Shown here: positions 24,484-34,369 of the stretch, piece after piece
How positions within the stretch are numbered: position 1 is the stretch's first letter
Layout: each line of letters begins with the position of its first letter
Source: Thiofilum sp.
GTDB taxonomy: Bacteria; Pseudomonadota; Gammaproteobacteria; Thiotrichales; Thiotrichaceae
DNA length: 64,000 nucleotides
Assembly: GCF_016711335.1 (NCBI RefSeq)
Contig: NZ_JADJTF010000001.1
Span: 930,001-994,000, forward strand
Reading direction: 5' to 3'
Notes under the pieces: generated by a model
The model's input: only the letters and a program-made list of their open reading frames with translations
What the model was told of the DNA's origin: nothing
The model's database searches: none
Program-made: the position numbers and the translations under genes

Positions 24484-26655
24484 TTAATATTTAAGGCGAG
24501 CATAATAAGTTTTTTGGGCGGCTTCCCGTGCTTGGCGTAGAGTGTAAATACCTTGCTCTGCCAACAAGGGAATCATACGTAAAAACACCTCAGCCGTGAC
24601 CATAGCATCACCCATAGCCGTATGTCGCCCTAAGATGGTGATATTAAACCGTTCTGCAATAGCCTCTAAACGATGTGAGGCTTGATTAGGATGCAATACC
24701 GCTGAAAGCAGTAGCGTATCCAGTACCGGCTGCTCAAACACTATCCCGGTGCTTTGCTCTTTTAATTGCAAAAAGCGCATATCAAATGCAGCATTATGCG
24801 CCACTAAGACGGTATCTTTAGCAAACGCATGGAAGGCCGGTAACACCTTATCAATAGTCGGCTGCCCCTTGACCATTTCCGGTTGAATGCCATGAATAGG
24901 AATAGACTCTGGCGGAATTTTACGTTTAGGATCGACTAACTGCTCAAAACCTTCATTTTGCAGCAATTTGCCATTTAAAATGCGCATAGCACCAATTTGA
25001 ATAATCTCATCACCTTGTGCCGGATTGAGACCGGTCGTTTCGGTATCAAATACGGTATACGCTAGCTCAGCTAATGTGCAGTCCTCTAAGGAACGTGATT
25101 GCTCAGTCGATTGGAACAAATCAAAATCATAATATTCTGGACGGCTTTCAGTCTTGAGCAGAGCAGCATTATCTAATTGCTCTTGGGGACTAGCGAGGGG
25201 CAAAACAAAACGGAAGAATACCATGCCCTTATCATTATCGCGCTCACACCATAAAGCACCACTATGACGCTCAATGACATCTTGGATGGTTAGGGACGTG
25301 CTTTCATTACCTATTTTTAAAGGTTCTACTTCCCAGCCTACCAATTGCTCAGTGCATTTAGCCTCGCCTTGCCACATTAAATCCAAATGGGCGTGATTAG
25401 CATTCGCTCCCTGTAAGCGCAACTGCATCAGCTTGACCCCAAAGCTGCTTTGCAAACGTTGGGCTAAACCTTGGAATGCCTGCATTAAGGAGAAGCTTTC
25501 TACCTTCAACCATAAGCTTTTATCGACCTCAGCCTCATCTACGGTGACACCTGTGGCATCAATACGCTTTGCTGTTGCCGCAATCAGATCAGCACCTAAC
25601 ATATCCTCCAAAGGCCAGCGACTCATAAAGTTTTCTGCCGAAGAGGTCTTAAGGTCTGCAATACGCTTGCTTAATGCTTGAGTTTCATCGCGTAACACGG
25701 CTAATAGACGCTCGCGCATTTCATTATCGACATCGGGATACTCTAAAACCTCTAAGGCGGCCTGCATATTCCCTAAGGCCGCACGACTCCCCTCAGTCAA
25801 ACTACTCAAGGCACGATCCTTATAAGACTCGACCTCAAACTCACGGGTAATATTATCGAGCATCAGTACAAACCCCGTCATTTCCGGTTTGTCTTGAGGC
25901 GCATCGACTACGGCCCGCACCGGAGCTACCTGTACGCGTAATAATTGCCCCGAAGGTGTAGTAGTGACAAATTGTGCGGAAGGGGTTGCCGCACCGCGTT
26001 GTAAGCGGCGTTGAATATTTTCTAATGCGTGCGCTACTAAAGTACGATCAAACACCGCATAAATAGAACGTCCTAGCCCAATAATCTCGGCGCCACCTGC
26101 TACATTAGGCGCAGAAGAAAAGGTTCTAAACTGCATACGGGCGCGATTGTTATACAGCAAAATTCGCCCGTCTAAATTACACACCACCACACTTTTAGTG
26201 AGTTCTGACATCAGTGCAGCTAAGCGACTTTTTTCTAATTCAGTATTGCGGCTCGCCTCTTGTACCCGACTGTCCATTTCCTCGCGTAGTGCTTCACGCT
26301 GTTGTACTAATTGATTAAACAAATCAGTCAAGCGCCGATTCTCTATACTACCACTAGGGACAAGCTGACGTTTTACATCGGTTCCGAGCAATACCTGAGC
26401 TTCTTCACACAAACGCGCTGGAGCCGTCATAAAATAGCCTACCAACCAGCGTAAAGCCGAACCTACCGCTACTAAAGAAATCGCCCACATACCGATTAAT
26501 AAAAATAAGCGTGGACCTACGGCATTCACAATCGCAGTACGCTCATTCTCAGCTAAAGTTGACCAAATTAATCCCCCCGTGACTAACAGCCACACTAAGC
26601 AAATTACCCCAATAATAGCGACACCTAAGGCTACTCGTGGGTCAAATTTTTTCAT
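24484..26655 (-). CDS. membrane PAS/kinase-like protein fused to DnaQ-type 3'-5' exonuclease
   Basis: This 723-residue protein has two membrane helices (about 10-32 and 48-70), a HAMP-like and coiled-coil stretch (75-140), a PAS domain (about 145-265, VVCNLDGRILLYNNRARMQF), then a region shaped like a kinase dimerisation and ATPase module (280-480) that lacks a recognisable phospho-accepting His box. The C-terminal third (about 530-715) is a complete DEDDh exonuclease: FDTETTGLNP, VAHNAAFDMRFL, and H-T-A-M-G-D. Fusions of this type occur beside CrbS-like kinases in gammaproteobacteria. The start overlaps the receiver-only regulator by four bases, so the exonuclease is translationally linked to signalling genes. 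Its substrate is unknown. Confidence 0.88.
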   Translation of the reverse strand: MKKFDPRVALGVAIIGVICLVWLLVTGGLIWSTLAENERTAIVNAVGPRLFLLIGMWAISLVAVGSALRWLVGYFMTAPARLCEEAQVLLGTDVKRQLVPSGSIENRRLTDLFNQLVQQREALREEMDSRVQEASRNTELEKSRLAALMSELTKSVVVCNLDGRILLYNNRARMQFRTFSSAPNVAGGAEIIGLGRSIYAVFDRTLVAHALENIQRRLQRGAATPSAQFVTTTPSGQLLRVQVAPVRAVVDAPQDKPEMTGFVLMLDNITREFEVESYKDRALSSLTEGSRAALGNMQAALEVLEYPDVDNEMRERLLAVLRDETQALSKRIADLKTSSAENFMSRWPLEDMLGADLIAATAKRIDATGVTVDEAEVDKSLWLKVESFSLMQAFQGLAQRLQSSFGVKLMQLRLQGANANHAHLDLMWQGEAKCTEQLVGWEVEPLKIGNESTSLTIQDVIERHSGALWCERDNDKGMVFFRFVLPLASPQEQLDNAALLKTESRPEYYDFDLFQSTEQSRSLEDCTLAELAYTVFDTETTGLNPAQGDEIIQIGAMRILNGKLLQNEGFEQLVDPKRKIPPESIPIHGIQPEMVKGQPTIDKVLPAFHAFAKDTVLVAHNAAFDMRFLQLKEQSTGIVFEQPVLDTLLLSAVLHPNQASHRLEAIAERFNITILGRHTAMGDAMVTAEVFLRMIPLLAEQGIYTLRQAREAAQKTYYARLKY

Positions 26656-27026
26656 GCAGCACTCCCCAACATATCACGCACTTTTTGCACTAACTCTTTG
26701 GTGGAAAATGGTTTAAGCATGTAATCATTTGCACCTAAAGCCATCCCTTTGGCAATGTCGGTATCACGACCTTTAGCAGTGAGCATTAAAATAGGCAGTT
26801 GTTGATAGGCTTCTTGGGCGCGTAATTCCTGACAGACATCAAACCCCGTTTTTTTCGGCATCATGACATCAAGGAGTAGCAAATCAGGAGTTTCATGAGT
26901 GATGTGATCTAAGGCTTCTTGACCATTATGAGCAAGCAGTACTCTGAATCCCTCACGCTTCATGAGAAATTCGAGTGAGATTAAAATGTTGGGTTCATCG
27001 TCTGCGATTAAAACTGTGCGGCTCAT
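26652..27026 (-). CDS. single-domain response regulator
   Basis: This 124-residue receiver has no output domain. The acidic pocket is IADDEPN, the phospho-acceptor Asp is in LLLLDVMMPKKTG near residue 54, Thr in MLTAKG and Lys in MLKPFS. It lies between the transporter-kinase gene and the PAS-exonuclease gene and overlaps the latter by four bases. CrbR, the usual partner of CrbS, is a NarL-type DNA-binding regulator, so this receiver is a different component, perhaps a phosphate sink or a partner for the PAS-exonuclease protein. RBS AGGAGGAATG is strong. Confidence 0.92.
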   Translation of the reverse strand: MSRTVLIADDEPNILISLEFLMKREGFRVLLAHNGQEALDHITHETPDLLLLDVMMPKKTGFDVCQELRAQEAYQQLPILMLTAKGRDTDIAKGMALGANDYMLKPFSTKELVQKVRDMLGSAA

Positions 27027-27067
27027 AGCATTCCTCCTACTATTTAGCTAGCTCTCCCACTAGCTTT

Positions 27068-29782
27068 TTATCTAATTCTAGGGAGAAAGAAACCAAAACA
27101 GGCTCCTTGTCCTAGCTCCGAGTGTAACCACATTTGCCCACCAAAATGCTCAATAATTTGGCGACTAATGGGTAAACCTAAACCCGTACCTTGTTGTGTA
27201 CCATTATCGACTTGGCGAAACTTTTCAAACACCAGCGCCTGCTGTTCAGGTGCAATGCCAATGCCATTATCTTGTACCTCTACGGTCACACCCTCTGCGC
27301 TATCACTTAGAGTTAGCATAACTCTGCCGTGTTGAGCGGGCACAAATTTCAACGCATTGGAGAGTAAATTCAGTACGACTTGCAATAAGCGATCTGCATC
27401 GGCTTTTAAAGTCGCTACAGATTCTGGAAGTGTCAAATCTAATAATACGCCTTTTTCCTTAAAAGACGCACTCATACTGGTGGAGGCCTGCGTAATAATG
27501 GCTTTCATATCCACCTCAGTGGTATGCCATTCAGCATGACCGCCTTCGATTTTAGCCATATCTAATACTTGATTGACTAAGCGTCCTAAGCGCTCGGCTT
27601 CAGCTAAGATAATACCCATAAATTGCTCGCGTTGTTCCCACTCCATCTCAGGATCATCGAGCATTAACTCCGTTAGCGCCCGAATTGAGGTAAGCGGCGT
27701 GCGTAATTCATGGGTGACTGAGGACATAAAATCATCTTTCAAGCGGTCGAGGCTTTTTAGTTGCTCATTTGCAGCACGCAATTCAGCCGTCGCTTTTTCC
27801 AAAGATAAAGACTTTTCCTCTAAAGCCTTGGAATAAGCACGTAATTGCGAGGCTTCTTCCAAAATATGCATCACATCTTCAAGCTCTAGCGGTTCTTCCT
27901 CCACTACTGACTCAATCATGGTTCGTGCTGAAGCACTGCCTATCGCACCGGCCAGTTGGGTTTCTACAAAATGAACTAATTGCGCGTCAGCTTTTAATGA
28001 TTCTAGGCTTAAGTGATGCTGCGTGGCATAACGCTTTAGCAATAACATACTGCGCTCTAAGCCTAAAAAACGCTCCATCAGGTTTACGAGATCTTGTACG
28101 CGTGCCTGACCTTGCCAAAACACTGGGGCAGAATGGGGTTTGCGTTTAAATACATCGACAAATAATAACGCTTGGCTCGCCTCCCGCGCTGAAGGCTGTC
28201 TCCACAGTGAGACACCCACGTAGGTGGCTGTGTTGAGCCACAAACTCCAAAACAGCGCATGGGTCAGGCTATCTAATCCGGTTAAGCCTAATAACTGCTC
28301 TGGTTTTAACCAAGCGATACCCAAAGGACCTTCCGTAATAAAAGCCGGATCTATCCATCCAGACTTGGCAATCGAGGGCAACATTAGGGTATAAGCCCAC
28401 AAAGTAAACCCTACTAATAAACCTAACCAAGCACCACGCTCCGTACCACCTTTCCAATACATACCACCAAAAAAAGCGGGGGCAAATTGGGCTACTGCTG
28501 CAAAACTAATTAATCCAATACTCACTAAAGCATAGGCATCGCCTGCCACTTTAAAATAGATATAGCCTAGTAATAACAATAGCAAAATTGCAGCACGTCT
28601 AATCCATAATAGTAATTTGGTTAAATCATTACGCTGCTGAAGATTAAAGACGTTGGAACGTAATAAGCGCGGCATCACTAAATCATTACACACCATAGTC
28701 GCTACTGCTGTCGCCTCCACAATCACCATACCACTAGCAGCCGAAAATCCACCAATAAAAGCTAATAAGGCTAGCCACTCATAACCACTCATTAAGGGCA
28801 AAGATAAGACAAATAGATCAGGATTACCTTGCCCTATGCCAAAAATTAATAGCCCTGCTAAAGCAATGGGCATAACAAAAATATTAATCATCAGCAAATA
28901 GAGCGGAAATACCCAAGCAGCTCGTTTTAAATGACGTTCATCGGTTGATTCTACTACCATCACTTGAAATTGACGTGGTAATAAAATAACGGAAAGCATG
29001 GATAAAAAGACTAAGGAAAACCATTGAATATGTGCTAAAGGGTTAGCAGGCGTATTAAAAACAAAGAGCTTTTTTAAATTATCAAATCCTTGCGCTCGAC
29101 TAAATATGTCACCTAAACCATTAAATAAATAATAAGTAACAAATATTCCTACTGCCACAAATCCTATTAGCTTAATCACTGACTCAAAAGCAATCGCTGC
29201 TACCATCCCCTCATGGCGCTCACTACTATCTAAATGCCTTGCCCCGAAAATAATGGTAAACCCTACTAAAGTAAGTGCTAAATAAAACGTGCTATCTTGC
29301 CACCAATAGGCTGAGGGCAAGGGCGAACTATTGAGGGGGGTCGTTAATAATTGATAACCACTGGCAATCGCTTTTAGCTGTAAAGCCACATAAGGAATTA
29401 TGCCTATTAGGGTAATAATAGTGACCAATCCCGCTAGGCGCTGGCTTTTACCATAACGACTCGCTATAAAGTCCGCGATAGAGGTAATACGATAGGTTTT
29501 AGCAATGCGAATCATTTTACGAATCACTAACCACCCTAGTATCATGGCTAAGGTGGGTCCTAAATAAATCGGTAAGAACCAAACGCCACCATTCGCTGCC
29601 CGACCCACACTGCCAAAATAAGTCCAAGCCGTACAATAGACCGCCATAGATAAGGCATAAACCCAAGGATTATTTACCCAAGACTGTCCTTTTAAAGCGG
29701 CTCGATCAGCACTATAGGCAATGGCAAATAAAATCAGCAAGTAAGAAAAGGCAACCGTAATAACGAGGCTAGTGCTTAACAT
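27068..29782 (-). CDS. CrbS-like sodium/solute symporter-sensor histidine kinase
   Basis: This 904-residue protein begins with an SLC5 (sodium:solute symporter) domain of about 13 helices (residues 1-500; GSVGRAANGGVWFLPIYLGP and FSAASGMVIVEATAVATMV). A linking segment of STAC type and a coiled coil follow (about 540-680), and then a kinase core: DDFMSSVTHELRTPLTSIRA with the phospho-accepting His near 693, and HATPase motifs NLLSNALKFV and DNGIGI, then GTGLGLPI. CrbS-type proteins sense or import small carboxylates and control acetate use. The downstream genes encode a receiver and a PAS-exonuclease; the upstream gene is a two-helix membrane protein. The ligand in this species is not shown by the sequence. 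Confidence 0.9.
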   Translation of the reverse strand: MLSTSLVITVAFSYLLILFAIAYSADRAALKGQSWVNNPWVYALSMAVYCTAWTYFGSVGRAANGGVWFLPIYLGPTLAMILGWLVIRKMIRIAKTYRITSIADFIASRYGKSQRLAGLVTIITLIGIIPYVALQLKAIASGYQLLTTPLNSSPLPSAYWWQDSTFYLALTLVGFTIIFGARHLDSSERHEGMVAAIAFESVIKLIGFVAVGIFVTYYLFNGLGDIFSRAQGFDNLKKLFVFNTPANPLAHIQWFSLVFLSMLSVILLPRQFQVMVVESTDERHLKRAAWVFPLYLLMINIFVMPIALAGLLIFGIGQGNPDLFVLSLPLMSGYEWLALLAFIGGFSAASGMVIVEATAVATMVCNDLVMPRLLRSNVFNLQQRNDLTKLLLWIRRAAILLLLLLGYIYFKVAGDAYALVSIGLISFAAVAQFAPAFFGGMYWKGGTERGAWLGLLVGFTLWAYTLMLPSIAKSGWIDPAFITEGPLGIAWLKPEQLLGLTGLDSLTHALFWSLWLNTATYVGVSLWRQPSAREASQALLFVDVFKRKPHSAPVFWQGQARVQDLVNLMERFLGLERSMLLLKRYATQHHLSLESLKADAQLVHFVETQLAGAIGSASARTMIESVVEEEPLELEDVMHILEEASQLRAYSKALEEKSLSLEKATAELRAANEQLKSLDRLKDDFMSSVTHELRTPLTSIRALTELMLDDPEMEWEQREQFMGIILAEAERLGRLVNQVLDMAKIEGGHAEWHTTEVDMKAIITQASTSMSASFKEKGVLLDLTLPESVATLKADADRLLQVVLNLLSNALKFVPAQHGRVMLTLSDSAEGVTVEVQDNGIGIAPEQQALVFEKFRQVDNGTQQGTGLGLPISRQIIEHFGGQMWLHSELGQGACFGFFLPRIR

Positions 29783-29785
29783 GGG

Positions 29786-29989
29786 CTAATCCTCATCGGG
29801 TGTGCGTTCAATAATCCACGCCAAACCCATAATCAGCGACGCCCATACTAAAAATAAACCTAAGGGAAAAACGGGAATACCCCAAAAAGCAGTCGTATGA
29901 TCCCATAGTAATAGCAGTGGAAAATTTAGCAAAAAAACAGCTAATAAAAACCAGCCCACCAAACGCTGAGCTAATAAGCCTTTTAACAT
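29786..29989 (-). CDS. small two-helix membrane protein beside the symporter-kinase
   Basis: This 67-residue protein has two hydrophobic helices (about 10-30 and 37-60) joined by a short loop (DHTTAFWGIPVFP) and an acidic C-terminus (ERTPDED). It ends three bases before the symporter-kinase start. Similar small proteins accompany SLC5 transporters and CrbS-like kinases (DUF4212- or DUF3311-like); the exact family was not determined. It probably stabilises the transporter module. RBS AGGAGAAGC. Confidence 0.8.
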   Translation of the reverse strand: MLKGLLAQRLVGWFLLAVFLLNFPLLLLWDHTTAFWGIPVFPLGLFLVWASLIMGLAWIIERTPDED

Positions 29990-30094
29990 GCTTCTCCTCC
30001 TACTGCTTGTATAACTAAACTTTTAAATACTTGGGTATAAGTAAACCTATAGTTTTTCAAAAATAAGCTTACTCATACACCACTATTTAACTCA

Positions 30095-31954
30095 TTAACC
30101 ACCTTGGAAATGACGTTTCATAAAATCTTGTGAATTAGAAACGACTTCAAACGCATCTTTTAAATGACGCCGCTCTAAGGCTGATAAACTATCGGGTGAA
30201 AGATAATTATCTGGTTTAATACCTAATTGGATTTGGCGTGCTTGATGTTTGAGACGCACAATACTAATAAACTCTAAAGCATCTCTTAAATCACTACTCG
30301 CTGCTTGGCTCATTGCCCCTAGTTCAGCCACTGCATCAATACGTTCAAACGTGTTGGTTTGCGCTACACCATTAGCTAGGGCATAAACACGCACTAAATC
30401 AATAATAGGCACAACTCCACGTTTTTTCATATCCATGACTTTTTCGCTAGTGCCGTGCTTTTCCAAGATGAAGCCTTTAAAGAAACCTAAAGGTGGCTGG
30501 AAAGTGAGCGCATTACCGGCTAATAAGGCTTTAAATAAACTCGCTTTTTGCGTGCGGGCTAATACATCATTACGCAATTCGGTGACTAGACTCTCCTCAC
30601 CCATAACCCAACGGAAATCAAAGAAAATACTGGCATTTAATAAGGCTTGTGGGTCTGGGGTTTCAATCCAATGGCGGAATTGTTCACGCCATACTTTTAA
30701 AGGCTGACGCCATTGGGGATTAGTCGCCATAATATTGCCCGGACAATAAATATAGCCACAGGTATTCATACCGTCACTGACGAATTTAGCCACTTTCGCA
30801 AAATATTCATCATGTAATTCCGGCACAAACTCATCTGAAATAACCATACCATTATCTTGGTCACTATGTGCGGTTTGCTCACGCCGTCCCATAGAACCCG
30901 CCACAATAAACGCATAGGGCACTGGCGGTAGTCCCCATTGCTCCTCAGCTAATATAATCAAGCGTCTTACAATCGCTTGTCCAATCGAACTAATCGCATG
31001 ACCAATATCATAGGCAGGCAAGCCATTACGTACCATGCGCACTAGAGCTTGGGGTAAATGCGAGCTGAGACGTTGCAGAGTCTCCACATCATTAGCCGCG
31101 TGAATATCACCTACCAGAAAAACCGCATTATGGCTTTGTTGACGTAATAGGTCGGAAGCAGAGACTACTCCTAAAGGATTGCCCTCTTTATCGGTAATCG
31201 GAATATGGCGAATATTACGTCTAGCCATCATTAATAATGCTTCAGACGCTTTTTCTTCAGGAGACAACACTAAGGGCTTAGGCGTCATAATCTCAGTGAT
31301 GGAGCCTTCAACGGACTGCCCCGTTGCAATCACTTTTGCTCTGAAATCTTGATCGGTGACAACACCACAGAGTTTTTGCTGGGTATCTAGTATCAGGGCA
31401 ATACCGTGCTTAGCCTGCGTCATTTGCGCGGCCGTTTCACGAATAGAATGACTCATGGGCACAGATAGCGCGGGACGCATCAGTTCCGCCATTTGTAGAT
31501 TGAGCAAATTATAGTCCTGCTGACTAAGGTCACGAATCGCAGCACGTAAACGCTCAGGTTTGTGTTCTGAAAAGTACTTGCGTACCTTCTCGTTTTCAGC
31601 AATTAAACGAGTAAACAGCTCCCCCGGTAGCACATAGAACAAGGTATCTTCAATGGTTTTTACATTAGAGGAAGCCATTTGGTTTGCCGTCATTAACGAC
31701 CGGTAGCCAATCCAATCCCCTTCTGCAAAGCGACCATATAAAGATCCATCCTCCTTAGTAACCTCAATACCACCACTGCGAATAAAGCGCAATACATTAT
31801 TGTGCTCACCGATCCGATGAATATAAGTATCGCGGGCTACATACTCTGGTTTCACTACCTGCATAATCTCGTCTAACCAATAGGCAGGGAGACCGACTAA
31901 AGGTACACTTTGGCTTAAATAATCCCGCATTTCTAATTGTTCGATGCTACTCAT
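30095..31954 (-). CDS. cyclic-nucleotide-binding/CBS/nucleotidyltransferase (DUF294) protein
   Basis: This 619-residue cytoplasmic protein has a cNMP-binding-like fold first (about 15-130), then a pair of CBS domains (about 155-275; HGIALILDTQQKLCGVVTDQD and NIRHIPITDKEGNPLGVVSA), and a DUF294 putative nucleotidyltransferase domain with GSMGRREQTAHSDQDNGM near residue 360, holding the G-S and D-x-D pattern of that superfamily. The substrate binding domain DUF294_C ends the protein. Relatives resemble GlnD-type and transporter regulators. It precedes the symporter-kinase cluster on the same strand with a gap of 105 bases, a pairing also seen in pseudomonads, so a role in regulating carboxylate transport or acetate use is likely. 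Confidence 0.9.
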   Translation of the reverse strand: MSSIEQLEMRDYLSQSVPLVGLPAYWLDEIMQVVKPEYVARDTYIHRIGEHNNVLRFIRSGGIEVTKEDGSLYGRFAEGDWIGYRSLMTANQMASSNVKTIEDTLFYVLPGELFTRLIAENEKVRKYFSEHKPERLRAAIRDLSQQDYNLLNLQMAELMRPALSVPMSHSIRETAAQMTQAKHGIALILDTQQKLCGVVTDQDFRAKVIATGQSVEGSITEIMTPKPLVLSPEEKASEALLMMARRNIRHIPITDKEGNPLGVVSASDLLRQQSHNAVFLVGDIHAANDVETLQRLSSHLPQALVRMVRNGLPAYDIGHAISSIGQAIVRRLIILAEEQWGLPPVPYAFIVAGSMGRREQTAHSDQDNGMVISDEFVPELHDEYFAKVAKFVSDGMNTCGYIYCPGNIMATNPQWRQPLKVWREQFRHWIETPDPQALLNASIFFDFRWVMGEESLVTELRNDVLARTQKASLFKALLAGNALTFQPPLGFFKGFILEKHGTSEKVMDMKKRGVVPIIDLVRVYALANGVAQTNTFERIDAVAELGAMSQAASSDLRDALEFISIVRLKHQARQIQLGIKPDNYLSPDSLSALERRHLKDAFEVVSNSQDFMKRHFQGG

Positions 31955-32088
31955 AAAACGCTACTCAACCTTAAAACTCTCAGCAAAAAGCTTATCACCC
32001 CTCCTATGGCTTGTAATAGCAAACCTTAACCAACTTTATGCTTTACAGCATTGAGGAAAGTCATTTAATTGCTGCACCGCAATAAAAA

Positions 32089-33096
32089 CTACACAAGATA
32101 GGATAATACTTGGGTGGGTAGGAGTTGATTCAAGCAATTCATATGCCCTAAAGGACAAACCCGCTTGAAACAAGGGCTGCAATCAAGATTCAAACTAATA
32201 ACTTGAGCTTGTGGATGCAAAGGTGGGGTAAAACTGGGATCAGTGGAGCCATAGAGTGCAATCACTGGTGTGCCTACCGCCGCTGCCATATGCATGAGTC
32301 CAGAATCATTGCTCAATACCTTAGTGCTTAAGGCTAATAAAGTGAGTGCTTCTAATAAAGTAGTCTTGCCTGCCAAGTTCCATAAATAGGGTGTATCTGG
32401 TACTTGATTAACTATTTGCTCACATACTGCTTGGTCTTTATTCGAGCCAAGCAAAATAACTTGCCAGCCTTTAGCTATCATCTGCTCAGCTACTGTAGCA
32501 AAGTAATTAGCGGGCCAACGCTTAGCCTCACCATACTCCGCCCCCGGACATAAAGCTAAGAGGGGTTGATTAGCATTGAGTTTAAATTGCTCTTGTACTT
32601 GCGCCAGTTGAGTAGGCGATAATCCAATATGCGGTGCTGAATAGTGAATCTGATGCGTATCTGGAGGGTAAGCTAAGGCTACGAAACGCTGTACCGTCAT
32701 GGGCAATTGTTGTTTATCTAGCTCACGACGATCATTGAGCAGACCATAACGCAGTTCACCTTTAAAGCCAGTACGCTTAGGAATACCCGCCCAAAAAGGA
32801 ATCAAAGCGGACTTGAATGAATTAGGCAGGACAATAGACCAATCATATTGGTAGGTTTTGAGCTGTTTGGCTAATTGATAACGCCCTTTAAGATTGAGTT
32901 CGCCATGCTGAAAAGGAAGCTCTAGTCCCTGATTGACTTCAGGCATTACCGCTAATAAAGGCAAACTCCACTTAGGGGCTAAAACATCAATGAGTAAACT
33001 AGGATATTGGTGTTTGAGTGCTATCAATAGACTCTGCGCCATCATCATATCGCCCACCCAAGAGGGACCTATAATCAGACAGCGCGTGGGAATCAT
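32089..33096 (-). CDS. waaF: lipopolysaccharide heptosyltransferase II
   Basis: This 335-residue GT9-family enzyme transfers the second L-glycero-D-manno-heptose to the LPS inner core from ADP-heptose, at the cytoplasmic face of the inner membrane. The N-terminal Rossmann domain begins CLIIGPSWVGDMMMAQSLL, and the acceptor loop NSFKSALIPFWAGIPKRTGF is typical of WaaF. The C-terminal donor domain has CPGAEYGEAKRWP, VILLGSNKD, then SNDSGLMHMAAAVGTPVIAL. It forms a compact run with the zinc-finger protein and ilvE on the same strand (gaps of 6-9 bases). Typical Gram-negative marker. Confidence 0.93.
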   Translation of the reverse strand: MIPTRCLIIGPSWVGDMMMAQSLLIALKHQYPSLLIDVLAPKWSLPLLAVMPEVNQGLELPFQHGELNLKGRYQLAKQLKTYQYDWSIVLPNSFKSALIPFWAGIPKRTGFKGELRYGLLNDRRELDKQQLPMTVQRFVALAYPPDTHQIHYSAPHIGLSPTQLAQVQEQFKLNANQPLLALCPGAEYGEAKRWPANYFATVAEQMIAKGWQVILLGSNKDQAVCEQIVNQVPDTPYLWNLAGKTTLLEALTLLALSTKVLSNDSGLMHMAAAVGTPVIALYGSTDPSFTPPLHPQAQVISLNLDCSPCFKRVCPLGHMNCLNQLLPTQVLSYLV

Positions 33097-33102
33097 AAGG
33101 CT

Positions 33103-33309
33103 CTAGTCCACTAGGCGATACAAAGTGCCACAATAAGGGCAACGACAACTGAGCTGTGCACTTTTCTCAATAGGCAAAAACACACGCGGATGAGCACACC
33201 AACCCGCTGAATCATCACGCGGACAATGTAGCGGTAACTCTGAGCGCTTAATGGCTACATCACGCTCTGTTCCTAAGCGCTCATAATCAGCAATAGAGGG
33301 AGTGCTCAT
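33103..33309 (-). CDS. CHCC-type zinc-finger domain protein
   Basis: This 68-residue protein has the CHCC zinc site C-P-R-x(6)-W-C-A-H-P-R-V-F-L-P-I and R-C-P-Y-C-G-T-L-Y-R-L. This is the same fold as the mitochondrial complex I subunit NDUFS6. The bacterial members are small standalone proteins, often next to waaF and ilvE as here. Function is unknown. It shares a strand and near-contiguous spacing with both neighbours. Confidence 0.92.
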   Translation of the reverse strand: MSTPSIADYERLGTERDVAIKRSELPLHCPRDDSAGWCAHPRVFLPIEKSAQLSCRCPYCGTLYRLVD

Positions 33310-33318
33310 ATATTTACC

Positions 33319-34242
33319 TTAAACCAAAGTCAACCACTGACCATAACGATCATTACATTTACCTTGTACCGTATCAAAATACAGGCTTTGTAATTGTTGC
33401 GTAATAGGACCTCGGCTACCTGCACCAATGGGACGACGATCCAATTCACGAATCGGCGTTACTTCAGCCGCTGTTCCTGTAAAGAAGGCTTCATCCGCAA
33501 TATACACTTCATCACGCGTAATACGCTTTTCACGTACTTCAATACCTAAATCTTTACAAAGCTGGAGAATAGTGCGGCGGGTAATACCATCCAAAGCGGA
33601 GGTTAAATCGGGTGTGTAAATAACACCTTCTTTAATTAAAAAGAAGTTCTCACCACTTCCTTCAGCTACATAGCCTTCTGGGTCTAATAATAAAGCCTCA
33701 TCATAACCGTCATCTAAGGCTTCTCTTAGCGCCAGCATGGAGTTGATATAGTTACCATTGGCTTTGGCTTTACACATAGACACATTGACATGATGCCGCG
33801 TATAGGAGGAGGTTTTAATACGGATACCTTTTTCCATATTATCCGCACCTAAATAAGCACCCCACGTCCATGCTGCTACCATAGTGTGTACTTTTAGATT
33901 ATCAGCGCGTAAGCCCATACCCTCAGAACCATAAAAGCACATAGGGCGTAAATAAGCCGAAGCGAGTTTATTTTCGCGCACTACTAAACGCTGAGCTTCG
34001 TTTAGTTGTTCAGCGCTAAAGCCTACTGGCATACGCATAATTTTGGCGGAATTTAATAAACGCTGGGTGTGATCTTGCAGACGGAAGATAGCGGTTCCCT
34101 CAGCCGTTTGATAGGCGCGTACCCCTTCAAATACGCCCATGCCGTAATGCAAAGTATGCGTTAATACATGGACTTTAGCTTCGCGCCAAGGTACTAACTC
34201 ACCATCCAACCAAATAACGCCATCGCGGTCAGCCATCGACAT
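33319..34242 (-). CDS. ilvE: branched-chain-amino-acid aminotransferase
   Basis: This 307-residue fold-type IV PLP enzyme carries out the last step of Leu, Ile and Val synthesis and the first of their breakdown. The N-terminus is MSMADRDGVIWLDGELVPWR with THTLHYGMGVFEGVRAY. The PLP Lys lies in SMCKAKANGNYINS. VAEGSGENFFLIKEG and GITRRTILQL, then FFTGTAAEVTPI near the C-terminus, are the class signature. The usual length is about 305 residues. It is the first gene of the ilvE-zinc finger-waaF run. Confidence 0.95.
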   Translation of the reverse strand: MSMADRDGVIWLDGELVPWREAKVHVLTHTLHYGMGVFEGVRAYQTAEGTAIFRLQDHTQRLLNSAKIMRMPVGFSAEQLNEAQRLVVRENKLASAYLRPMCFYGSEGMGLRADNLKVHTMVAAWTWGAYLGADNMEKGIRIKTSSYTRHHVNVSMCKAKANGNYINSMLALREALDDGYDEALLLDPEGYVAEGSGENFFLIKEGVIYTPDLTSALDGITRRTILQLCKDLGIEVREKRITRDEVYIADEAFFTGTAAEVTPIRELDRRPIGAGSRGPITQQLQSLYFDTVQGKCNDRYGQWLTLV

Positions 34243-34369
34243 GCTGCGCTCTCCCCATCATTCATTAATAATAAGGCAGTAAGCATACCATGTGGCGAAT
34301 TAGTGATTCTAGAGTGCGCCCACATTTGCCCTAGAGCATCATGACTTCAAGTACTCTATAGGCTCATAG

